From Candidatus Paraprevotella stercoravium (GTDB lineage Bacteria > Bacteroidota > Bacteroidia > Bacteroidales > Bacteroidaceae), in the NCBI GenBank assembly GCA_944320795.1, contig CALUIU010000018.1:1-62729 (forward strand): a DNA stretch of 62,729 nucleotides, read 5' to 3'. Position numbers and translations under genes: made by a program. The notes beneath the pieces are model-generated. The model did no database searches and was not told the DNA's origin. It was given only the letters and a program-made list of their open reading frames with translations. Positions 46,121-54,376 of the stretch are shown here, one piece after another (position 1 is the stretch's first letter; every line of letters starts with the position of its first letter).

Positions 46121-46147
46121 CAGTCAGAATACTCAAAAAATACGACT

Positions 46148-47065
46148 ATGTCTTTGATTTTACCGGAACATTTTCCCGCAACAGATATTTTACGGAAAGA
46201 ACATATTGACGTGACAGAGAACACACGTTCCGTGGCTCTGAAAGTACGTCCTCTGCGTGTGGCTATTCTAAATCTTATGCCTTTGAAGATTGACACCGAG
46301 GTGGATTTGCTGCGCATTCTGGCGCAGTCGCCCTATCATATTGAGGTTACTTGGATGTCTTTAGCCACGCATACGCCGAAACATGCCTCTCCGGAGCATA
46401 TGCAAGCTTTTTATCAGCCTTTTCCGGAGTTGAAGGAACAGAAGTTCGACGGTTTTATCGTGACCGGAGCTCCGGTGGAGCATCTGGCTTTTGAGGAAGT
46501 GGGGTACTGGCCCGAGTTATCCGACATCTTCCGTTGGGCGCGCACGAATGTCACTTCTACTCTCTATATATGTTGGGCGGCACAAGCCGGACTGTATTTC
46601 CATTATGGCATTCCGAAACATCCGCTGCCTCAGAAAATGTTCGGCATATTCCCGCAACAGGTGCTTGATGCCGCTCATCCGCTGATGCGGGGCATGGACG
46701 ATGTGTTCTTTATGCCGCATAGTCGTCACACAGAAGTACGTCGTGAAGACATCGATCGGGTGAACGAACTGAAAATCATTGCCGAGTCAGAATATTCGGG
46801 TGTCGGTATGGTGGTGGCCCGTGAGGGACGTGAGGTTTTTGTTACCGGTCATTCGGAGTATTCGCCTTACACGCTTGACACCGAATACAAGCGAGATTTG
46901 GGCAAGGGGCTGCCCATTCAGATGCCGATGAATTACTATCGTGATGATAATCCTGAACTTGGGCCTGTGGTACGCTGGCGTACACATGGTGTACAATGGT
47001 ACCTGAACTGGCTTCATTATCTGGTCTATCAGACGACACCTTATAATTTAAACGATATAAAATAA
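46148..47065 (+). CDS. metA: Homoserine O-acyltransferase MetA, likely acetyl-CoA type
   Basis: 305 residues; acylates homoserine in methionine synthesis. The nucleophile C142 lies in LYICWAAQAG and a catalytic His in PHSRHTEVR. Residue 111 is Glu (TGAPVEHLAFEE); in characterised MetA proteins Glu here selects acetyl-CoA and Gly selects succinyl-CoA, so the product is probably O-acetylhomoserine although databases usually label it succinyltransferase. Its TAA overlaps the next ATG (TAATG). Confidence 0.93.
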   Translation: MSLILPEHFPATDILRKEHIDVTENTRSVALKVRPLRVAILNLMPLKIDTEVDLLRILAQSPYHIEVTWMSLATHTPKHASPEHMQAFYQPFPELKEQKFDGFIVTGAPVEHLAFEEVGYWPELSDIFRWARTNVTSTLYICWAAQAGLYFHYGIPKHPLPQKMFGIFPQQVLDAAHPLMRGMDDVFFMPHSRHTEVRREDIDRVNELKIIAESEYSGVGMVVAREGREVFVTGHSEYSPYTLDTEYKRDLGKGLPIQMPMNYYRDDNPELGPVVRWRTHGVQWYLNWLHYLVYQTTPYNLNDIK

Positions 47066-48942
47066 TGCAACCAAGACCTGTTGAACTATTGGCACCGGCC
47101 AAGAATGCCGATTGTGGCATTGAAGCTATCCGTCATGGGGCGGATGCTGTATATATAGGCGCTCCCCGTTTCGGAGCCCGTGCTGCTGCCGGCAATTCTG
47201 TAGAGGATATCGCCCGCCTTACTGCTTTTGCCCACCAATATCGGGCTAGAGTCTATGTGGCCGTCAATACCATTCTGAAGGATGAAGAACTGGCCGAAAC
47301 CGAAGAAATGATCTGGGAACTGTATCGTGCCGGCGCGGATGCGCTGATTGTGCAGGACATGGCTTTGTTGCAGCTGAATCTGCCTCCGATAGCCTTGCAT
47401 GCCAGTACGCAGATGGATAACCGTAGCGCCGATAAGGTTCGTTTTTTACAACAACAGGGATTTTCGCAGGTGGTATTGGCCCGTGAACTTACTTTACAAC
47501 AGATTCGCGATATTCACGAGGCGTGTCCGTCGGTGCCGCTTGAGGTGTTTGTGCACGGAGCGTTGTGTGTCAGCTACAGCGGTCAGTGTTATGTGTCGCA
47601 ACATTGCTTCGGTCGTAGCGCCAACCGGGGAAACTGCGCGCAGTTCTGTCGTCTGAAATTTGATCTGGTAGATGCTGACGGTAAGGTTATCGAACAGGAA
47701 AAACATCTGCTCTCATTGAAGGACCTGAACCAAAGCGATCAGCTGGAGCAGATTCTGGAAGCAGGAGCTACCTCGCTCAAAATCGAAGGTCGTCTGAAGG
47801 ACATGGCTTATGTGAAAAACGTGACAGCCTATTATCGTCAGAAACTGGATGCCATCTTCCGTAAGCATCCGGAGTATTGTCGTGCTTCTTCTGGTAAGTG
47901 TGAATATACTTTCCGTCCGCAGTTGGAGAAGAGTTTTAACCGGGGATTCACCCATTACTTCCTGAACGGGCGGAAAACCGATATATTTTCTTTCAATACC
48001 CCGAAATCGTTGGGCGAGGAGGTAGGTGATGTAAAGGAAATCCGGGGCAAATGCATTATCGTGGCTGGTGTGAAACCTTTCAGTAACGGTGACGGATTGT
48101 GCTATATGGACGAGAATGGCAAGCTGCAGGGCTTCCGTGTCAATAGGGTGGACGACAGCAATAAGATTTATCCGGTGGAGATGCCACGCGTGAAACCGCA
48201 TACACGCCTTTACCGTAATTTTGACCAGGAGTTTGACCGTTTGCTTTCCAAGCCGTCAGCAGAACGTAAGATTACCGTGGACTGGACTGTTGGTGAATAT
48301 CCCGAAGGTTTTGTGCTGAGTCTGAAAGATGAGGACGGAGTTTCGGTCAGTGTTCCGTTTGCTGCTGAAAAAGAACCGGCACGTAGTCCACAGGAGGAGA
48401 ATATCCGCAGACAGCTTTCCAAATTGGGCAATACCTGTTTTACCGTTGGTCAGGTAGAGGTATGCTGGCAAGACAACTGGTTTGTTCCTTCTTCCGTACT
48501 GGCCGAATGGCGCCGTGTGGCTATTGAGAAACTGGAGCAGGCACGAAGAGTGAACTTCCCGGTGCATTACCGTAAGATTCCAACCGGTTTTACCCGTCAA
48601 CTGCGTGAGAAACAGGGACAGGAGAACGCTCCGTTGAAGGGTATGCGTCTCACTTATCTGGCCAATGTCATGAATAGTCGTGCGGAATCCTTTTATAAGT
48701 CGCTCGGAGCCGTACAGATAGAACCGGCTTTTGAAAAGAAAGAACCTGCCGGAGCTGTCCTGATGTTCTGCAAGCATTGTCTGCGTTATAGCTTGGGATG
48801 GTGTACGAAGCAAGGTGGTCGCCGCTCTCCGTTCCGCGAGCCTTATTTTCTGGTGTCGGGAGACGGGCGTCGTTTTCGTTTGGAGTTTGATTGCAAGAAT
48901 TGTCAAATGAAAGTCTATGCAGATCAGGAAGGTGTTCAATAA
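47065..48942 (+). CDS. U32-family peptidase-like protein (RlhA/YdcP type)
   Basis: 625 residues with a TIM-barrel N-terminal U32 domain: ELLAPAKNADCGIEAIRHGA, the U32 signature EVFVHGALCVSYSGQCYVSQ and FGRSANRGNCAQFCR. A DUF3656-like middle and a Cys cluster near the C-terminus (CKHCLRYSLGWC, DCKNC) follow. E. coli RlhA, with the same layout, is needed for hydroxylation of 23S rRNA C2501, so an RNA-modification role is more likely than proteolysis. Overlaps metA by one base and the next gene by 26. Confidence 0.85.
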   Translation: MQPRPVELLAPAKNADCGIEAIRHGADAVYIGAPRFGARAAAGNSVEDIARLTAFAHQYRARVYVAVNTILKDEELAETEEMIWELYRAGADALIVQDMALLQLNLPPIALHASTQMDNRSADKVRFLQQQGFSQVVLARELTLQQIRDIHEACPSVPLEVFVHGALCVSYSGQCYVSQHCFGRSANRGNCAQFCRLKFDLVDADGKVIEQEKHLLSLKDLNQSDQLEQILEAGATSLKIEGRLKDMAYVKNVTAYYRQKLDAIFRKHPEYCRASSGKCEYTFRPQLEKSFNRGFTHYFLNGRKTDIFSFNTPKSLGEEVGDVKEIRGKCIIVAGVKPFSNGDGLCYMDENGKLQGFRVNRVDDSNKIYPVEMPRVKPHTRLYRNFDQEFDRLLSKPSAERKITVDWTVGEYPEGFVLSLKDEDGVSVSVPFAAEKEPARSPQEENIRRQLSKLGNTCFTVGQVEVCWQDNWFVPSSVLAEWRRVAIEKLEQARRVNFPVHYRKIPTGFTRQLREKQGQENAPLKGMRLTYLANVMNSRAESFYKSLGAVQIEPAFEKKEPAGAVLMFCKHCLRYSLGWCTKQGGRRSPFREPYFLVSGDGRRFRLEFDCKNCQMKVYADQEGVQ

Positions 48943-49936
48943 AATAAAGTTGAGTTTCGTGTTTGGATTTTGGGGATTGTGTGTGTTGCTCCTTTCTGCT
49001 TGCTACCGTTCCTCTTCCAACGACGATCAGTGGAGTGTTTCTGAGAGTTCAGTCTATTCTCTGGACTTTATGAACCAGCATCATTATGGGCTTAATTATA
49101 ATTTTAAAGTCTGTAGTGATAGTCTGTGGCTTCAGGGAGATCGTCCGATGCACACTGATTTTAACGGGACTTATTTTATTGATTCTATTGATCTGAATGC
49201 GGGAGATTTGGTTGTTGTTGCGGATCTGGCCATTATTCCGGAAGATTCAATTGATTCGGTTTGGGTGAAGGTTGCCCGCGATCAGTCTACGATGGGATGG
49301 ATTCACGAAAAATCCTTGTTGAAACAAGTGGTTCCAGATGATTCCATATCTGAATTTATTTATGTGTTCAGTAATAAACATCTGCTGTATTTTTTGTCAG
49401 CTCTGGTCGTGTTGTTTGTACTTTATCTTATTCGCAAGATGAGGCGTCAGCGTTTTCGGATGGTTTTTTTTGATGATATAGCCAGTTTTTATCCCACAGG
49501 ATTGTGTCTGGTTATTTCGACGGCGGCAGTGCTTTATGGTTTAATTCAACAGAATAATCCTTCCTTATGGGTGGAGTTTTATTTTCATCCTACACTGAAT
49601 CCTTTCGGGCAGCCTTTGATTTTGGCTTCTTTTTTGTCTACAGTGTGGCTGATGCTGATTCTGTCTATTGCAGTCGTTGACGATGTGCTACGCCAACTTA
49701 CAGTGGCAGAAGCTGTTCCTTATTTGTTGGGGCTTCTGGGGGTCTGCATGCTGTGCTATCTGTTTTTTTCGGTAGCAACCTTATATTATTTGGGAATTCC
49801 TTTTTGGGCGTTTTTTGTCTGGTGGGCTTTACGCCGTTATTATCGTCATGGTTATTCGCGTTATATTTGCGGAAAATGTGGCGCAAAGATTTCCAAGAAA
49901 GGAACTTGTCCGCGTTGTGGAGCCTGGAATGAGTAA
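48917..49936 (+). CDS. Membrane lipoprotein-like protein with C-terminal zinc ribbon
   Basis: 339 residues of unknown function. It has an N-terminal lipobox-like LLLSAC, a periplasmic domain with an SH3-like look (GDLVVVADLAI, MGWIHEKSLL), several membrane helices (YFLSALVVLFVLYLI onward) and a terminal zinc ribbon, CGKCGAKISKKGTCPRCG. The topology would place the ribbon in the cytoplasm. Start at 48917 overlaps the U32 gene by 26 bases, so it is co-transcribed with metA and the U32 gene. Confidence 0.7.
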   Translation: MQIRKVFNKIKLSFVFGFWGLCVLLLSACYRSSSNDDQWSVSESSVYSLDFMNQHHYGLNYNFKVCSDSLWLQGDRPMHTDFNGTYFIDSIDLNAGDLVVVADLAIIPEDSIDSVWVKVARDQSTMGWIHEKSLLKQVVPDDSISEFIYVFSNKHLLYFLSALVVLFVLYLIRKMRRQRFRMVFFDDIASFYPTGLCLVISTAAVLYGLIQQNNPSLWVEFYFHPTLNPFGQPLILASFLSTVWLMLILSIAVVDDVLRQLTVAEAVPYLLGLLGVCMLCYLFFSVATLYYLGIPFWAFFVWWALRRYYRHGYSRYICGKCGAKISKKGTCPRCGAWNE

Positions 49937-49950
49937 TTCCGGGCTTTTTT
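49921..49950. terminator. Terminator overlapping the end of the zinc-ribbon gene
   Basis: AGCC.GGAAT pairs with ATTCC.GGCT and runs into TTTTTT. The 5' arm is inside the last codons, and the convergent LuxR gene stops at 49949. Confidence 0.75.
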
Positions 49951-50572
49951 ATATTCTGTCTGCTTCAATATATCCATTCATTACGGCATATATGGTCAAT
50001 CCGGAAACAGACTTGATATTCAGCTTTTCCATAATATTTTTTCGATGCGATATGACTGTGGTAATGCTGATGTTCAGTTCTTCGGCAATTTCTTTGTTGG
50101 CCATTCCTCGTACAATACATACCAGAACTTCTATTTCACGTGAAGTCAGTCCGTTTGGTTCGCTCCAGTTCTGTAGTTGCGGATTGGTTATCGTTTTGCG
50201 CATTTTGGCTGGGAGATGCAGGCCGCCGGCATGGGCGCTCTGTTGTAATCGCAGCAGAGCGCGTATCATCATTTCTTCGTCCAAACAGATGTTCAAAGTA
50301 TGAAAATTGGCAATGTAAGGCAGGGTGATACGTCCATAAGTCAATACGATGGTCTTATGTTTCCGTTCTACAAAGAAAGCGCTGTGTTCTATAAGAATCT
50401 GGGAAGAAATAAAATAATGGAAATACATGTCCGGAGTGTCGCAAACGAAGTGCTCGAATGAATTGAATTTGCGCACAACCGCATTGGGCATCATTTTTTC
50501 AATCAGATTCTGAAGTCCGATGCTGCTTAGCGTATTGGCATCGATAATTGCTATTTCCGGAAGAATTTTCAT
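49949..50572 (-). CDS. LuxR-type transcription factor with a degenerate receiver domain
   Basis: 207 residues. The C-terminal LuxR helix-turn-helix is intact: LTSREIEVLVCIVRGMANKE and ISITTVISHRKNIMEKL. The N-terminal half starts like a receiver (IAIIDANTLSSIGLQNLI, with D11) but the expected phospho-acceptor region near residue 55 reads YFHYFISSQIL with no Asp. It is probably a pseudo-receiver controlled by another signal. Last gene of the DUF3810-redoxin operon, 13 nt after the redoxin. Confidence 0.85.
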   Translation of the reverse strand: MKILPEIAIIDANTLSSIGLQNLIEKMMPNAVVRKFNSFEHFVCDTPDMYFHYFISSQILIEHSAFFVERKHKTIVLTYGRITLPYIANFHTLNICLDEEMMIRALLRLQQSAHAGGLHLPAKMRKTITNPQLQNWSEPNGLTSREIEVLVCIVRGMANKEIAEELNISITTVISHRKNIMEKLNIKSVSGLTIYAVMNGYIEADRI

Positions 50573-50585
50573 AAGCGTCTGTTTT

Positions 50586-51173
50586 TTAGAGCGGCGAAGT
50601 TAGTGATTTGGCCTGAAAAAATGAAGCCGATTCTTTGTCTTTTTGATTTTCTTCATTGACTTTTAGGATCCATTCCTTCAATTCTTCGTACGATGCCATT
50701 TTCTGATCACTATAAACGGCTCGGATGATATTCCGTGCATCAATTATATAAAGCATGGGGACACCGTTATAGGCAAACCGGTCATAGACAATTCGGGTTT
50801 CCTGAGGAGATACCGGCATGGTAAATTGATGTTGTTGCCAGTATTGTTTTACTGCTGTTGCTTTCTCTTCTCTTCCAATGCAGATCAGTTGCCATAAAGA
50901 ATCCTGACGGCAATCCCGATATACCTGTTCAATGACAGGCAGTTCTTTTTGGCAATCACTGCATGCCGTGTGGAAGAATACCAATACCAGCGTTTTTTCT
51001 TGATGACTGTCTTGGGTCAATGTGTCCTGATCCAGTGTGATAACCTGAAACTCAGGTATGGTATCTCCTATAGAAAGTTTGCTTCCTGTATTTGTGAACT
51101 CCATCGGCTCACTGATACAAGATGTCAGGAACATGATGGAGTATAAGCATAAAAAAAGAAATTGTTTTTTCAT
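50586..51173 (-). CDS. Lipoprotein thioredoxin-like protein (TlpA/redoxin)
   Basis: 195 residues with a lipoprotein signal (IMFLTSC) and a thioredoxin fold with a CxxC active site in FFHTACSDCQKELP and cis-Pro region YNGVPMLYIID. It is anchored in the periplasm and probably reduces disulfides or carries electrons to a partner. Start overlaps the DUF3810 stop by one base (TAATG), showing tight coupling. Confidence 0.85.
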   Translation of the reverse strand: MKKQFLFLCLYSIMFLTSCISEPMEFTNTGSKLSIGDTIPEFQVITLDQDTLTQDSHQEKTLVLVFFHTACSDCQKELPVIEQVYRDCRQDSLWQLICIGREEKATAVKQYWQQHQFTMPVSPQETRIVYDRFAYNGVPMLYIIDARNIIRAVYSDQKMASYEELKEWILKVNEENQKDKESASFFQAKSLTSPL

Positions 51174-52279
51174 TATTTGATAGGTTTTGAGGAGCTGTTC
51201 AGGCCGAATGCCAGCTGTTCGCGCTCAGAGATGATGAGAGACAGTACTTGTCCGTAGTTTTTTTGTCCGTTGCTGATTTGGTTTCCTTTGAGAAAGGATT
51301 CATACAAGATATTCTGTATCTTTCCAATCCACGGGGAATATTTTTCTTTCCAATAAAGATGTTCCTGTTCGGCCAGTGCCAGAATTTCCGGTCGTATGCC
51401 TGTGACCCAGATATGATATTGTTCGTCATCAAGACATCCGTATGCCTGATTCATGACGTAAGGCAATATACCAAGGTAACCGCTGAAACGGACTGATGGA
51501 TTCTTGCTGGCCGTGCATACCTTATATGCCCAATAATTTGCTTCGGCTTCACTGCTTATGCTTAGTAAATGTGCCAGTTCATGAGCATATGTAAAAGGGT
51601 ATTGTGGTGGTAGCAAGTCTTCATTCACTTGCATCTCGCAAAAAAAAGGTCCCATGAATCCCAACACGCCTACTTGGGAATAGAGGGTATTGAAGGCCAG
51701 TTTTTTGGGAATAAAATGCTCTTGAGGCAAGCAGAGGGATGCTTGTGAAGGAATGGTATGATAGATATTTCTGATTTCCTTTTCCCATAACTTGGTGTCA
51801 GGATGCCTGTCAAAAGATATGTAACTTTGGTTCAGGGCTTCGGTGTAATCATGCAGAAAGCTTTGAAAGACAGAATCTTCATATGCAACGGGAGTTAACA
51901 TCATGCGCTGATAGAAAGAGTGTCTGAAATAATTGATCCCCCAACCCCAATAAAACCAAACGGTAATCCAAAGCAGAATTTCAATGCAACTCCGTATCTG
52001 TTTCTTCCAATTATGTTTACGAAGTTTCAGCAAACGGAAGAGCAACAGCAGGACAAAGAGGCAGACTACCAACTCTTCTAAAGAAAAACGTGATATGCTT
52101 GCCAGATGCGACAGAAAATAGGAGATCTTGGGATAAAGGCGGGTGGCATAGAATTCTCCGACCGCATGATTCATTCGAGACAAAAGAACAAATCCTAATA
52201 AAAGCAGTAGAATTACGTATCGAAGGGTGTTGCTCCGATAATATGATATGATATGGTGAAATCGGTAGGGTTGCTTCAT
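51173..52279 (-). CDS. DUF3810 membrane protein with metallopeptidase-like HELAH motif
   Basis: 368 residues: an N-terminal part with three membrane helices (YVILLLLLGFVLL, VVCLFVLLLLFRLL, LLWITVWFYWGWGI) and a soluble domain with AHELAHLLSISSEAEANYW, resembling the HExxH...E zinc site of gluzincins. Function unknown. It heads the operon with a redoxin and LuxR regulator and follows a structured leader RNA (52311-52571). Start ATG at 52279 is 18 nt after a small GGAG/CTCC hairpin (52297-52307). Confidence 0.8.
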   Translation of the reverse strand: MKQPYRFHHIISYYRSNTLRYVILLLLLGFVLLSRMNHAVGEFYATRLYPKISYFLSHLASISRFSLEELVVCLFVLLLLFRLLKLRKHNWKKQIRSCIEILLWITVWFYWGWGINYFRHSFYQRMMLTPVAYEDSVFQSFLHDYTEALNQSYISFDRHPDTKLWEKEIRNIYHTIPSQASLCLPQEHFIPKKLAFNTLYSQVGVLGFMGPFFCEMQVNEDLLPPQYPFTYAHELAHLLSISSEAEANYWAYKVCTASKNPSVRFSGYLGILPYVMNQAYGCLDDEQYHIWVTGIRPEILALAEQEHLYWKEKYSPWIGKIQNILYESFLKGNQISNGQKNYGQVLSLIISEREQLAFGLNSSSKPIK

Positions 52280-52310
52280 GATTGTTGGATTTTTAAGGAG
52301 AGACTCCTAT

Positions 52311-52571
52311 AAAAACAAAGAAAGAGGAAGTATCCGCTGATACGCCCTCAAGCAAACAAACTAATAAATTTCAATTTAAAGAGTGCTTGAACGAACCTTA
52401 TTGTCCGTAGCACTCCAGCGCATTTCTGTTAGCACTTGTTGCAAGTGTTTTACAGAATGCAAAGTGTCATAATTTTTGAAACCCTTAAACATTAACAATC
52501 TATCACCTAATACACTCTTCACAGAGTCATTTAACTTTGAGTATATAACTCTTTTCTTAATTATGACATTG
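52311..52571 (-). ncRNA. Structured leader or small RNA 'A', upstream of the DUF3810 operon
   Basis: Begins just after a TTG-N20-TAAATTTG promoter. Features in order on the minus strand: a 10-nt arm (52559-52568) pairing with 52465-52474; a hairpin with a 5-bp stem and GTGA loop (52514-52527); a 27-nt motif (52481-52507) 6 nt after it; a compound hairpin (52420-52460) containing a 6-bp CACTTG helix; a hairpin at 52378-52416; and a terminator-like hairpin (52324-52349) followed by a T-rich tract. The same architecture recurs in RNA B. It may be a free sRNA or an attenuating leader of the DUF3810 operon; Rfam Bacteroidales-1 is one candidate family. Confidence 0.7.
52324..52349 (-). terminator. 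Terminator-like hairpin at the end of RNA A
   Basis: GAGG..GTATC pairs with GATAC..CCTC on the minus strand, followed by a T-rich tract (52311-52323), 45 nt before the DUF3810 start. Confidence 0.6.
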
Positions 52572-52602
52572 CAAATTTACATGATTTCTATCCTTAAGTC
52601 AA
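52572..52602 (-). promoter_or_regulatory. Promoter of RNA A
   Basis: Minus-strand TTG (52600-52602), 20 nt, TAAATTTG (52572-52579), the full Bacteroidetes pattern. Confidence 0.8.
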
Positions 52603-52639
52603 GAAAATCATGCCTTTATATATTTTTTTTCGCTATTTC

Positions 52640-52653
52640 TTGATATAAATCAA
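52640..52653. promoter_or_regulatory. TTGAT-N4-ATCAA palindrome (CRP/FNR-type site)
   Basis: TTGATATAAATCAA has the half-sites typical of CRP/FNR-family regulators. It lies exactly 60 nt upstream of the RNA A -7 box and also overlaps the -33 region of the divergent permease promoter. Confidence 0.65.
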
Positions 52654-52664
52654 TTAAGAAGCTG

Positions 52665-52672
52665 TATTTTTG
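52665..52672 (+). promoter_or_regulatory. Promoter -7 box of the NCS2 permease
   Basis: TATTTTTG, with a TTG at 52640-52642 that belongs to the palindrome; spacing 22 nt. Confidence 0.55.
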
Positions 52673-52716
52673 CAGTTTCAAAAAACAATTGTAATATTTT
52701 TGTAAATAAAAATCAA

Positions 52717-54030
52717 ATGAAAGAAAACGGAGATTTGATTTATGGACTGGAAGACCGTCCGCCTGTGAAAGATGCCTTGTTTGCAGCATTGCAACACTTG
52801 TTAGCTATTTTTGTGGCTATCATTACCCCCCCTCTCATTATTGCCGGTGCCATGAAACTGGACTTGGAAACTACAGGTTTTCTGGTATCCATGGCTTTGT
52901 TCGCATCAGGTGTCTCTACTTTTATTCAATGTCGTCGGATCGGTCCGGTCGGAACCGGTTTGCTTTGTATCCAGGGAACAAGCTTTTCATTTATCGGTCC
53001 GATTATTGCTGCCGGTCTTTCCGGTGGTTTGGCTTCGGTTTTTGGAGCTTGTATGGCGGCCTCATTTGTAGAGATGGCTATTAGTCGTGTACTGAAATAT
53101 ACCCGCAAGATCATTACTCCGTTGGTATCCGGTATTGTGGTGACACTTATCGGTATGAGTCTGATTAAAGTGGGTATTACTGCTTGCGGTGGTGGAGCTG
53201 TGGCTCAGGCTGACGGAAGTTTCGGATCTTTGCGTTATATTGGTCTGGCGGCTTTGGTATTGGTACTCATTGTGATTTTCAACAGAAGTTCTAACCGCTA
53301 TTTGCGTATGAGTTCTATTGTTATTGGCCTTGTTATCGGTTATGCTGTGGCTTGGTCTATGGGTATGGTTGATTTTTCGGCCGTGCAGAGTTATGGTGGT
53401 TTCAACATTCCGGTACCTTTTAAATATGGTCTGTCATTTGACTGGTCTGCCATTATCGCCTTGGGACTTGTTTATTTGATTACCGCTATTGAAGCATATG
53501 GTGATATTACAGCCAATTCATTGATTTCCGGAGAACCTGTTGAAGGTGAAGTTTTTGTGAAGCGTGCTTCCGGTGGTATTCTGGCTGACGGTTTCAATTC
53601 ATTCCTGGCTGGAGTGTTCAACTCTTTCCCGAACTCTATCTTTGCCCAGAATAATGGAATGATTCAGTTGACGGGAGTTGCCAGCCGCTATGTGGGTTAT
53701 TATATTGCCGGTTTTCTGATCCTGTTAGGGCTTTTTCCGGCGGTGGGACTGGTGTTCTCGTTGATGCCAGAACCGGTTTTGGGAGGCGCTACACTGCTGA
53801 TGTTCGGTACGGTTGCTGCGGCGGGTATCCGTATTATTGCGGCTCAGAAGATTGACCGCAAGGCTACTCTGGTTATGGCCTTGAGTTTCTCTTTCGGTTT
53901 GAGTGTAGAGCTTGTTCCGGAGATTCTGACACAGTTGCCTGAAGCTGTACGCAGCATTTTCGCTTCTGGTATTACTACTGGAGGACTTACCGCTATTCTG
54001 GCTAATATGCTGATTCGCATCAAGGATTAA
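52717..54030 (+). CDS. NCS2-family xanthine/uracil permease
   Basis: 437-residue inner-membrane carrier with about 14 segments. The nucleobase-ascorbate transporter signature QNNGMIQLTGVASR is present, as are ALQHLLAIFVAIITPPLI (His in segment 1) and TAIEAYGDITA (conserved Glu in segment 8). It imports a purine or pyrimidine base with a cation; the spacing of motifs resembles xanthine/uric acid carriers but the exact base is not settled. Single gene lying between the two structured RNAs, transcribed the other way. Confidence 0.88.
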   Translation: MKENGDLIYGLEDRPPVKDALFAALQHLLAIFVAIITPPLIIAGAMKLDLETTGFLVSMALFASGVSTFIQCRRIGPVGTGLLCIQGTSFSFIGPIIAAGLSGGLASVFGACMAASFVEMAISRVLKYTRKIITPLVSGIVVTLIGMSLIKVGITACGGGAVAQADGSFGSLRYIGLAALVLVLIVIFNRSSNRYLRMSSIVIGLVIGYAVAWSMGMVDFSAVQSYGGFNIPVPFKYGLSFDWSAIIALGLVYLITAIEAYGDITANSLISGEPVEGEVFVKRASGGILADGFNSFLAGVFNSFPNSIFAQNNGMIQLTGVASRYVGYYIAGFLILLGLFPAVGLVFSLMPEPVLGGATLLMFGTVAAAGIRIIAAQKIDRKATLVMALSFSFGLSVELVPEILTQLPEAVRSIFASGITTGGLTAILANMLIRIKD

Positions 54031-54057
54031 TTTTTGAAATCCCTATAACATGAAATC

Positions 54058-54092
54058 GGGGGTGTGCTCATTCAGAGTACAGCCCCTTTTTA
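54058..54092 (+). terminator. Terminator after the permease
   Basis: GGGG.TGTGCTC pairs with GAGTACA.CCCC, then five T. Confidence 0.8.
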
Positions 54093-54343
54093 TATTCTTT
54101 TCTGAAAAAACTTATGTAATGACTATTCATATTTGGGGGGTCCGAAGAAGATCTTGATTTTATTTCTTGTTTTGATTTGGAGTTTTGATAGACAATTTTG
54201 GGTGGAAACATTTACAACTTTTGCAGACTTTATAAAACTTATAATGGAAGAACTTTGTTTTGCTAAACAAAATTCTAATCTTGTTCGGGTGTATGATATG
54301 AATTAAATTAAACAGAGCTGACATGTTGGTGGGGTATAGAAAC

Positions 54344-54376
54344 GAAAAAAGACATGCTTTCACGCATGTCTTTTTA
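54344..54376. terminator. Terminator of RNA B
   Basis: AAAAAGACATGC pairs with GCATGTCTTTTT around a 6-nt loop; strong T-runs on both strands. Confidence 0.88.

Noticed and set aside
46120-46147. SAM riboswitch upstream of metA
   Set aside because: Only 27 nt separate the -7 box from the start codon, too short for any known SAM aptamer.
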